From assembly GCF_920984675.1 (NCBI RefSeq), contig NZ_CAKLBV010000013.1, forward strand, positions 33,153 through 97,152: a DNA stretch of 64,000 bases, in the 5' to 3' direction. The stretch's first letter is position 1; every line of letters begins with the position of its first letter. Below, one piece after another: positions 57,507 through 64,000 of this stretch. The notes beneath the pieces were generated by a model. It was given only the letters and a program-made list of their open reading frames with translations, had not been told where the DNA came from and did not search any database. The position numbers and the translations under genes were made by a program. This DNA is from Methylobacterium sp. Leaf118 (GTDB lineage: Bacteria; Pseudomonadota; Alphaproteobacteria; Rhizobiales; Beijerinckiaceae).

Positions 57507-58395
57507 GGAGGATGTCCTTCACTTCCGCGACGAGGGGGATGAGCACGGTGGGGACGTGCGCGCCGTATTTGGAGGAGAAGGTCGGGGGCGCGCCGTTCAC
57601 GGGCACCAGGGCGTCGGCGAGCGCCGCCGCCTGGGGGATGCGGGTCCGGAGCAGGCGGAAGCCCGCATCCGGCGCGGCGGCCTCGGCGACGAGGCGGGCA
57701 AGCGTCTGCTGGTGCTGCCGCACCTGGCTCTGGAACCGGGTGACGAGCACATAGGGTGCGCTCTTCGGGGCGATGTGGCTGCTCTGCCGGCTCGTGCGCC
57801 GCCAGATCGTCTCGACGAAGGCGTTGAGGCCGTAGGTCGAGAGGAAATCCGGGATCGAGGTGACGAGGACGAGGTCGGCGGCGCGCACCGCCACCTCGGT
57901 CATCGGCGAGATGCCCGGCGCGCAGTCGAAGAAGACGTAATCGTAGTCCTGCGCCAGGGGCGCGAAATCGTCGTGGAAGATCGTCCACAGCCGGGCCTCG
58001 ATGGCGTGCATCGAGAATTTCCGTTCGGTCAGCTCGTAGAGGATCTCCCGCTCGACCAACCGCAGATGCGGGCCCGACGGCAGCAGGGACAGGGCGAGCG
58101 GCCGGTTCTTGTGCATCGTCAGGCTCACGCCCGGCTGGATGCGGGCGCGCAGGTCCGGCTTGTGCCGGGTGATCAGCTTGAGGGCGAGATAGGCCTCGAG
58201 CGTCCGGCCCCGGCCGATCATCTCCGCGAGCAGATCGTCGCCCGCGAGGCAGACCGAGACGGAGGACTGCGGATCGAGATCGACGACGAGCACCCGCGCC
58301 CCGTCGGCGGCCAGCGCCTCGGCCAGCATGACGACCGTCGTCGTCTTGCCGACGCCGCCCTTCATGTTGGCGACCGCGATCAGCTTGCCGCTCAC
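57496..58395 (-). CDS. ParA/MinD-family ATPase (orphan)
   Basis: A 299-residue P-loop ATPase of the positioning type. The start is GTG 58395 (VSGKLIAVANMKGGVGKTT), preceded by GGAGAGGA. Motifs: deviant Walker A KGGVGKTT (residues 12-19), switch I VLVVDLDPQSSVS, and Walker B YVFFDCAPGISPMTE. Later parts (LVTSIPDFLSTYGLNAFVETI) match ParA-like folds that hold cargo. No parB or parS was seen, so it is not a classical chromosome-partition pair. It probably works with the lysine-tailed protein encoded next to it. Confidence 0.88.
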   Translation of the reverse strand: MSGKLIAVANMKGGVGKTTTVVMLAEALAADGARVLVVDLDPQSSVSVCLAGDDLLAEMIGRGRTLEAYLALKLITRHKPDLRARIQPGVSLTMHKNRPLALSLLPSGPHLRLVEREILYELTERKFSMHAIEARLWTIFHDDFAPLAQDYDYVFFDCAPGISPMTEVAVRAADLVLVTSIPDFLSTYGLNAFVETIWRRTSRQSSHIAPKSAPYVLVTRFQSQVRQHQQTLARLVAEAAAPDAGFRLLRTRIPQAAALADALVPVNGAPPTFSSKYGAHVPTVLIPLVAEVKDILHGP

Positions 58396-58653
58396 GGAAA
58401 TCCTCTCCCTCCGGCGTATCGCCCGAGCCGACCGCATCGGCCCGTTCCGCGACACGCATATGTCGGGCGTGGGCTCTCTCCGCCCAGTTAAGGCGCCGCA
58501 ACTCGTGATCGAAGGGGGGCCCAGGACGGTCTCGCTTGGAGCCGCGGCCTGCCTGTCCCAATCGCGTGAAGGGCGGAACAAGCCCGGGAGGCTCGACTTG
58601 TGGGAGCGGGCCGCCCCTCCCGCGGACGCCTCGCCCGACGGAGACCTCGCCCC

Positions 58654-59052
58654 TTGATCCTTCCGACGACCACCGCCTTCTACGCCGCGATCCTGGGCCT
58701 GATCTATGTCGGCCTGTCCGGCTGGGTCATGGGCGGGCGGCTCACCGGCAACGTGCTGTTCGGCGATGGCGGGCAGGATGCGCTTCAGCGGCGCATCCGC
58801 TCGCATGCCAATTTCATCGAGTACGTGCCCTTCGCCCTGGGCTTGATCGCCCTCTACGAGGCGGGCGGCGGATCGCAGGGCTGGGTCCGGAGCCTGCTGA
58901 TCATCCTGGTGATCGCCCGCATCCTCCACCCCATCGGCATGCTCGCCGGGCCCAACACCCCCCGCCAGTTCGCCTGCCGGGGCGGCGGCATCCTGGCGAC
59001 CCTCGCGGTCATGGCGGGTGCGGCCGTGCTTCTCCTGCTGCAGACCCGCTGA
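58654..59052 (+). CDS. MAPEG-family membrane protein
   Basis: A 132-residue integral membrane protein with about four helices (TTTAFYAAILGLIYVGLSG, IEYVPFALGLIALYEAGG, SLLIILVIARILHPIGM, ILATLAVMAGAAVLLLL). RSHANFIEYVP and ARILHPIGM are family hallmarks. The start is a TTG at 58654 after GGAG; no ATG fits near it. MAPEG proteins include glutathione S-transferase-like enzymes of eicosanoid metabolism; bacterial roles are not defined. Divergent from the ParA gene. Confidence 0.87.
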   Translation: MILPTTTAFYAAILGLIYVGLSGWVMGGRLTGNVLFGDGGQDALQRRIRSHANFIEYVPFALGLIALYEAGGGSQGWVRSLLIILVIARILHPIGMLAGPNTPRQFACRGGGILATLAVMAGAAVLLLLQTR

Positions 59053-59237
59053 GACGCCTGACGCCGCTCCGGAGCGGGTCGACGCCCCGGACCGCTTGCG
59101 CCGTGACGCACGGAGAGGGATGAGGAGCCGGGGTTACGCCCCGGGGGTGGGGCGCGTCGGTCGCATCTCTGTCACGCTTGCCTGCCAGAGGGCAGGCGGG
59201 GACGCCGGATCGGCGCGAAGGGGAGCGGCCGCGGCTC

Positions 59238-60704
59238 TTGAGAACGCACCGCAAGCCCGGCCGAAGCGGCCTCGCCTCCGTCCTCGCCCTCATCCTGGGC
59301 GCCGATCCGGCTTGGGCCCAGGACGGCCTCCTGCCCCTCACCGGCGCGGGCGGCGATCCGCAGACCGCGGTGGCACAGTCCCGCACCTCGGATCAGGTCT
59401 CGGTCACGAACAAGGGCTCGATCGAATCCTCGCTTGGTCCCTATGGCGATCCGTTCGGCCTGCGCGCCGTCCTGGCGCAGCGCGGCCTCACCTACGTGCT
59501 CACCTATATCGGTGAGGGCCTCGCCGCCCCGTCCGGCGGCCTCCGGCAGGGCGCGACCTACGGAGGGCGCCTCGACACCGCGCTCGACATCGACCTCGAC
59601 CGGTTCATGGGCTGGAGCGGGGCGCGCGTCCACACCGACTTCTTCCAGATCCACGGCCACGGCCTGTCCCGGGCCTATGTCAACAACCTGACGACGGTGA
59701 GCGGCATCGAGGCCCTGCCGGCGACGCGGCTGTTCGAATTGTGGGTCGAGCAGAGCTTTCTCGGTGACCGGCTCTCGATCAAGGTCGGGCAGGTCTCGGC
59801 CGATACCGAGTTCGCCATCGCGCAGACCGGCGTCGTGTTTCTCAATGCCGGGTTCGGCTGGCCGAATGTCGGCGCCGTCGTGCTGCCGAGCGGCGGGCCG
59901 ATCTATCCCCTGGCGACCCCGGCTGTCCGGGTGAAGGTCGTGCCCACCGATGCGCTCTCGTTCCAGGTCGGGCTGTTCAACGGCGACCCGGCCGGCACGC
60001 CCCCACCCGGCGACGAGACGGACCCGCAGCGGCGCAACCGCCGCGGCACCGATTTCCGCGTGAACGACCCCGCCTTGCTGATCGGCGAGGTCGCCTACGC
60101 CTACCCGTCGTTCCCGGGCACGCAGGGCCTGCCCGGCACGGCGACGCTCGGCGGCTGGCACCATTTCGGCCCGTTCGACAGTCCGAGGCTCGACCGCGTC
60201 GGCGGGCGCCTGCTGGCGGAGCCGGAATCGAGCGGAATCTCCCGGCGTTTCCGCGGCAATGCCGGGCTCTACGCCATCCTCGATCAGACCCTCTACAGCG
60301 AGCCCGACGCCCCGGGGGAGGGCGCCTCGGCCTTCCTGCGACTCTCCGCGGTGCCGGGAGACCGCAACCTGATCGACCTCTACGTGGATGCCGGCATCGC
60401 CTATCAGGGTCTGCTGCCGGGGCGGCCCAACGACACGATCGGCCTCGGCGTGATCCATTCGCGCATCGCCCCCGCCGCCCGCGCCTTCGACCGGGACGGC
60501 CTGATCTTCGGTACCGGGGGGGGACCGATCCGCAGCAGCGAGACGGTGATCGAGGCGACCTACCAAGCCGAGATCGTGCCGGGTTTCACCCTGCAGCCGG
60601 ACCTTCAATACGTGATGCGCCCCGGCGGCGGCCTGCCCGATGCCGGGGGACGGCGCATCCGCAACGCCACGGTGGTGGGCCTGCGCGCGACCATCAATTA
60701 CTGA
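59238..60704 (+). CDS. OprB-type carbohydrate-selective porin
   Basis: Outer-membrane porin (COG3659, OprB) for sugars or other small solutes. The start is a probable TTG at 59238 (LRTHRKPGRSGLASVLAL), which gives a signal peptide cut near AWAQD and 488 residues. Blocks: NKGSIESSLGPYGDPFGLRAVLAQRGL region, GRLDTALDIDLDRFMGWSGA, FFQIHGHGLSRAYVNNL, ELWVEQSFLGDRLSIKVGQ and the C-terminal IVPGFTLQPDLQYVMRPGG. No sugar transporter genes are adjacent. A short hairpin follows the stop codon. Confidence 0.9.
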   Translation: MRTHRKPGRSGLASVLALILGADPAWAQDGLLPLTGAGGDPQTAVAQSRTSDQVSVTNKGSIESSLGPYGDPFGLRAVLAQRGLTYVLTYIGEGLAAPSGGLRQGATYGGRLDTALDIDLDRFMGWSGARVHTDFFQIHGHGLSRAYVNNLTTVSGIEALPATRLFELWVEQSFLGDRLSIKVGQVSADTEFAIAQTGVVFLNAGFGWPNVGAVVLPSGGPIYPLATPAVRVKVVPTDALSFQVGLFNGDPAGTPPPGDETDPQRRNRRGTDFRVNDPALLIGEVAYAYPSFPGTQGLPGTATLGGWHHFGPFDSPRLDRVGGRLLAEPESSGISRRFRGNAGLYAILDQTLYSEPDAPGEGASAFLRLSAVPGDRNLIDLYVDAGIAYQGLLPGRPNDTIGLGVIHSRIAPAARAFDRDGLIFGTGGGPIRSSETVIEATYQAEIVPGFTLQPDLQYVMRPGGGLPDAGGRRIRNATVVGLRATINY

Positions 60705-60706
60705 GC

Positions 60707-60730
60707 GTCGCGGGAAGACTCCCCCGCGAC
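60707..60730. terminator. Hairpin after the oprB gene
   Basis: GTCGCGGG and CCCGCGAC (8 bp) with an 8-nt loop begin 3 nt after the stop. It lies between convergent genes and has no T run, so its terminator role is tentative. Confidence 0.45.
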
Positions 60731-60770
60731 GGGCCGGCGCCCCGCGCGCATCGCGACGGAAAATCCGGCC

Positions 60771-61889
60771 TCACCGGTCCCGCGTCGGCCGGATCCCCAG
60801 CCGGCGGATCAGGGCGAAGACCGCGAGCGCCGAGGCGCCTGCGAGCAGCATCGCCAGGATCGAGCCGTCCTCGTAATCCGCGAAGGGCAGGCCCTTGGTG
60901 TTCATGCCGAACAGCCCGGTCACCAGCGTCGGCGGCAGGAACAGGGCGGTGAGGATCGACAGGGCGTGGAGCTGACGGTTCGAGGCCCGGGCGAGCTGGG
61001 AGGCCAGCTCGTCCTGCAGCAGGCGGCTGCGCTCCGCGAGCGCCAGCATGTCGCGGTCGAGGCCGTCGAGGCGCTGGCTCAGCCGGGCCGCGGCGGCGAG
61101 GACCGCGTCCGGCAATCCCTCGTCCTCCGCCGCCTCCAGCCGGTGGAACACCGAGCGCAGCCCGGAGAGCTGCCGATGCAGCCGCACCGCCTCCCGGCGG
61201 ATCGACCCGAGCCGACGGCTCTCGTCGTGGACGGGCTCGTCGAGGATGTGATCCTCGATCTCGTCCAGCTCGTCGGCGCGGTGCGCGACCATGCGCGCCA
61301 TCTCCGCCGTCACGTGGCCGACGAGATGCTCCAGCAGGAAGGCGGGCGCCACGAAACGCTGTCCGGCGGTCACGGCATCGTGGGTGAGGTCCGGGCCGCG
61401 CAGGGGGTGACGCCGCCCGGTCACGAGGGTGTCGCGGCCCATCACGAAGTGGAGACGGCCCGAGGCGGCCGCCCCGTGCCGTGGCCGGTCCCCGTCCGCC
61501 GCCCGGGCGAGATCGGCCACGACCCCGCCGACCTCGGCCTCCGCCACGGCGACACGCTGATGCGCATCGGCCGACAGGGCCTCCGCTGCGAGGTCGGCGC
61601 TGCCGAGCCGGCCCTCGGCGACGAGGATGGGCAGGCGCGCATCGTTCAGGTTGAAGTGGAGCCAGACGAAGCCCGCCTTCCGGGTGTCCGGCGTCGGCAC
61701 CGGCTCGCCCGGGGCGAGGGGAAGGCCGCGCCCGTCACCGTCGAACCGCATCGCCCAGAGCAGCCCCGGCAGGGATGGCTCGTCGCAGAGCAGCATGGGA
61801 AGGGGCCGGCGGGCCTCCGCTGTCCCGTCCCCGGCGGAGGGGTTGGCGCGGAGGGGGTCGGGAGAGCGGATCGTCGAGTCTGCCTGCAC
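60771..61889 (-). CDS. CorA/ZntB-type divalent metal transporter
   Basis: A 372-residue inner-membrane metal channel or pump of the CorA superfamily. The cytoplasmic domain (about 30-290) contains alpha-helical stretches (MARMVAHRADELDEIEDHIL, EAVRLHRQLSGLRSVFHRLE). The C-terminus has two membrane helices separated by the GMN motif in FGMNTKGLPF. The signature and the long LQDELASQLARASNRQLHALSIL coiled region (about 285-310) fit ZntB (zinc) as much as CorA (magnesium). No metal regulator gene is nearby. Confidence 0.88.
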   Translation of the reverse strand: MQADSTIRSPDPLRANPSAGDGTAEARRPLPMLLCDEPSLPGLLWAMRFDGDGRGLPLAPGEPVPTPDTRKAGFVWLHFNLNDARLPILVAEGRLGSADLAAEALSADAHQRVAVAEAEVGGVVADLARAADGDRPRHGAAASGRLHFVMGRDTLVTGRRHPLRGPDLTHDAVTAGQRFVAPAFLLEHLVGHVTAEMARMVAHRADELDEIEDHILDEPVHDESRRLGSIRREAVRLHRQLSGLRSVFHRLEAAEDEGLPDAVLAAAARLSQRLDGLDRDMLALAERSRLLQDELASQLARASNRQLHALSILTALFLPPTLVTGLFGMNTKGLPFADYEDGSILAMLLAGASALAVFALIRRLGIRPTRDR

Positions 61890-61961
61890 GCCTGCCGACT
61901 CAGCAGGACCGCACGACAGTCTGATGACGGTGGAATGCGCGCCGGGGCGGCGCCGGAGCGC

Positions 61962-62180
61962 TTAGAAGTCGGTGGCGAGCCCCTTCACCTCCCAGTCCGC
62001 GTAGCGCACGGGCTCCAGGCCGCCGCGGCCGAGCTGTTCCTTCCGTTCGGCGATCTGCGCGGCGCGGGCGTCGATGGCGGCGCGGCGCTCGGCGGCCTCC
62101 GCCAGGGCGCGTTGCGCCGCGGGGGAGAGAACCTTGGCCGGGGGCTCATCCACGGCCTCGGGGATCGCGTCGTCGCTCAT
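61962..62180 (-). CDS. sdhAF4: SdhAF4 homologue (DUF1674)
   Basis: Small assembly factor for the flavinated subunit of succinate dehydrogenase. The start at 62180 gives 72 residues with the family's C-terminal signature GRGGLEPVRYADWEVKGLATDF (GRGGLEPVRYADWE, then VKGLATDF). In alphaproteobacteria this gene is commonly next to rsmB, as here, where the pair are divergent. The upstream frame is open but not protein-like. Confidence 0.85.
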   Translation of the reverse strand: MSDDAIPEAVDEPPAKVLSPAAQRALAEAAERRAAIDARAAQIAERKEQLGRGGLEPVRYADWEVKGLATDF

Positions 62181-62281
62181 GCCTGTCCTCTCCCGGCTTG
62201 CATCACCGGCTCTCAGATGGGAGTGCGTCGGGTCCGGGGCGAGACCCCTGTGCTCGTCGACGCTACAGAACGGCCCGAAGC

Positions 62282-63643
62282 TTGGCATCTCAACCCCCCC
62301 GCCGCCCCCCGCCCCCGATCGATCCCGCCGTGCCGGGCCTTGCCGCGCGCCGGGTCGCGCAGAAGGCGGTGGCGCATCTGCTCGGCCCGGCCCGGGGGCT
62401 AGCGCTGGAGGATGCCCTGGCCCAGGCCGGGCGCGGGGCGGGGCTCGAGCCGGGCGACGCCGCGCTCGCCCGCGCCATCGCCACCGCGAGCTTCCGCCGT
62501 CTCGGCTTCCTGCGGACGGCGCTCGCCGCGCGCCTGCGCGACGGATTGCCGGAGGACCGGCCGGATCTCCTCGCCCTCCTGATCACGGGGGCGGCTCAGA
62601 TCCTCGACCTCGCGGTGGCCGATCATGCCGCGGTCGACCTCGCCGTGCGCCTCGCCAAGGCCGATCCGCAGCTCCAGCACCTGGCGCCCCTCGTCAACGC
62701 GGTCCTGCGCCGGGTCGCCCGCGAGCGCGACGCGATCCGGGCCGGGGAGGACGACCCCCTCGCCGACAACACGCCGGACTGGCTCGCCCGCCGCTGGGTC
62801 GCCGCCTATGGCGCGGAGGCCGCCCGGGGGATCGCCGCCGCCCATCTGGAGGGCGCGGCCCTCGACGTGACCGTGCGCGGCGAGCCGGACGCCTGGGCCG
62901 CACGCCTCGGCGGGCGCCGCCTCGGCCTCGGCTCCCTGCGCCTCGACGGGCGCGAAGCCGTGGCCGGGCTGCCGGGCTACGACGAGGGCGCGTGGTGGGT
63001 GCAGGACGCCGCCGCGGCGTTGCCGGTCGGGCTGCTGGCGCCGAAGGCCGGCGAGCGGATCGTCGATCTCTGCGCCGCGCCGGGCGGCAAGACCGCGCAG
63101 ATCACCGCCGCGGGGGCCGCCGTCACCGCGGTCGACCGTTCGAGCACCCGCCTCGAACGTCTTCAGGGCAATCTCGCGCGTCTCTCCCTGAGCGCCGAGG
63201 TGATCGCCGCCGATGCCCTCGACCTGCCGGACGGGGCGCCCTTCGACGCGGTGCTCCTCGACGCGCCCTGCTCGGCCACCGGCACGATCCGCCGCCACCC
63301 GGACGTCGCCTGGATCAAGACCGAGGCCGACGTGATCCGGCTCGCCGGCCTTCAGCGGCGCCTCCTCGACAAGGCCGCCCGCCTGACCCGGCCCGGCGGT
63401 CGCCTCGTCTACTGCACCTGTTCCCTCGAGCCGGAGGAGGGGAGCGCGCAGATCGCCGCCTTCCTCACCCGCAACGAAGCCTTCGCCCGTGTGCCGCTCA
63501 CCCCCGAGGATGTCGCCGGCCATGCCGAGCTGATCGATCCGAACGGCGACCTGCGCACCCTGCCGTGCCATCTCGGTGGCGGCGCCGGCCGGGGCGGCGG
63601 CCTCGACGGCTTCTTCGCGAGCCTGTTGCGGCGGCGCGACTGA
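62282..63643 (+). CDS. rsmB: 16S rRNA (cytosine-967-C5) methyltransferase RsmB with NusB domain
   Basis: SAM-dependent m5C methyltransferase. The N-terminal NusB-like helical domain (about 15-145; LITGAAQILDLAVADHAAVD, VNAVLRRVARE) precedes the catalytic part with SAM site DLCAAPGGKTAQ, catalytic DAPCSATGTIRRHPDV and CTCSLEPEEG. The start is uncertain: no ATG or GTG fits at the expected place and a TTG at 62282 (LASQPPRRPPPP) is the most plausible, giving 453 residues. It is the second RsmB-type gene in this window. Confidence 0.88.
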   Translation: MASQPPRRPPPPIDPAVPGLAARRVAQKAVAHLLGPARGLALEDALAQAGRGAGLEPGDAALARAIATASFRRLGFLRTALAARLRDGLPEDRPDLLALLITGAAQILDLAVADHAAVDLAVRLAKADPQLQHLAPLVNAVLRRVARERDAIRAGEDDPLADNTPDWLARRWVAAYGAEAARGIAAAHLEGAALDVTVRGEPDAWAARLGGRRLGLGSLRLDGREAVAGLPGYDEGAWWVQDAAAALPVGLLAPKAGERIVDLCAAPGGKTAQITAAGAAVTAVDRSSTRLERLQGNLARLSLSAEVIAADALDLPDGAPFDAVLLDAPCSATGTIRRHPDVAWIKTEADVIRLAGLQRRLLDKAARLTRPGGRLVYCTCSLEPEEGSAQIAAFLTRNEAFARVPLTPEDVAGHAELIDPNGDLRTLPCHLGGGAGRGGGLDGFFASLLRRRD

Positions 63644-63841
63644 CGACCCTCCGGGGCGGCCCGGTCCGCGCGGCGGTCGTCTGCCGGAGCCGCCCGTCTC
63701 CCGGGATCGGGGCCGCCCCGGATTAGGGAAAGATTAACCATAACGACCCGCAATGGCGGCGCAGGCCGCTGCTGCGGGCGATTCGCGTTCTCGGGTCCCG
63801 TCGCGGCGGTGCAAGGATGCACCAGCGGGGCGGGACGGCGG

Positions 63842-64000
63842 GTGAGCGAGACGGCCGACGATATCCTGACGAAACCCCTCGGGGTCGCGACCAAGGCCGG
63901 CGGTGGGCGCCCCCGCCTGCGCCTCTCCGCGCCGATGGCGGCGGGCGGCGCCGGCGCCGTTCTCGTGCTCCTGGCCGGTGCCGTCGCCCTGACCGGCGAT
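63842..64000 (+). CDS. Probable divergent polysaccharide deacetylase (YibQ family), truncated N-terminus
   Basis: From GTG 63842 (preceded by a GGACGGCGG-like site) the frame stays open to the window end: SETADDILTKPLGV, a Gly/Arg-rich stretch, then a hydrophobic membrane segment (about 33-50, MAAGGAGAVLVLLAGAVAL). TADDILTKPLGV at the N-terminus followed by a membrane anchor is typical of alphaproteobacterial divergent polysaccharide deacetylases (COG2861). Only 53 codons are seen and the catalytic domain is beyond the edge, so this is tentative. Confidence 0.5.
   Translation, partial: MSETADDILTKPLGVATKAGGGRPRLRLSAPMAAGGAGAVLVLLAGAVALTGD

Overview
This is a contiguous, very GC-rich chromosomal stretch from an alphaproteobacterium that carries genes for aerobic anoxygenic photosynthesis. 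The best guess is Methylobacterium/Methylorubrum (Methylobacteriaceae). The reasons are the base composition, the carotenoid-bacteriochlorophyll-reaction-centre run (crtCD / crtEF / bchCXYZ-pufQBALMC), the long-linker FtsZ, the zinc-free type L36 and the tandem BTLCP proteins. No insertion sequence, prophage, CRISPR array, tRNA or rRNA gene was seen. This was a reading by eye, so the genus is an inference.

Layout. (1) 1-19 kb is mixed housekeeping and envelope genes: a truncated patatin esterase, hisI, folE, an IscU-like scaffold, yidD, a Tim44-domain protein, a PAS histidine kinase, two tandem LapG-like cysteine peptidases, a PilZ protein, a PAS_5 protein, a rhomboid protease, an outer-membrane transporter-like protein, an esterase, an RsmB/Nop2-type rRNA methyltransferase whose best start is a CTG codon, panE, two tandem secreted paralogues of unknown function and guaB. 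(2) 18.8-34.4 kb is the division and cell-wall (dcw) cluster ftsW-murG-murC-murB-[SUKH protein]-ddl-ftsQ-ftsA-ftsZ-lpxC-bamD-recN. A strong terminator follows ftsZ. (3) 34.5-48.3 kb is the photosynthesis segment. crtC and crtD run leftward. crtE and crtF, then bchC-X-Y-Z and pufQ-B-A-L-M-C, run rightward. Two exact PpsR/CrtJ-type palindromes (TGT-N12-ACA) lie in the crtD/crtE divergent promoter and in front of bchC, each containing a TTGACA hexamer.

(4) 48.9-64 kb holds a type I secretion ABC/HlyD pair without a visible substrate, rpmJ, a TPR protein, a hydrolase, pyk, an Omp31/porin-like beta-barrel, a ParA-type ATPase with a lysine-tailed partner, a MAPEG protein, an OprB-type porin, a CorA/ZntB-type transporter, an SdhAF4 homologue, the NusB-fused rsmB and the start of a probable divergent polysaccharide deacetylase.

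The photosynthesis genes here cover spirilloxanthin-type carotenoid end steps (CrtC hydration, CrtD desaturation, CrtF methylation, with CrtE supplying GGPP), the late bacteriochlorophyll a steps (BchXYZ, then BchC), LH1, the reaction centre L/M subunits and the tetrahaem cytochrome. Early bch genes, crtB/crtI, puhA and the PpsR gene are absent and must lie elsewhere. No wholly new system was identified. The most unusual items are the 105-nt pufL-pufM spacer with a perfect hairpin, the SUKH gene inside the dcw cluster, the two tandem-duplicated secreted protein families, the ParA/Lys-tail pair and several small repeat or mosaic signatures.
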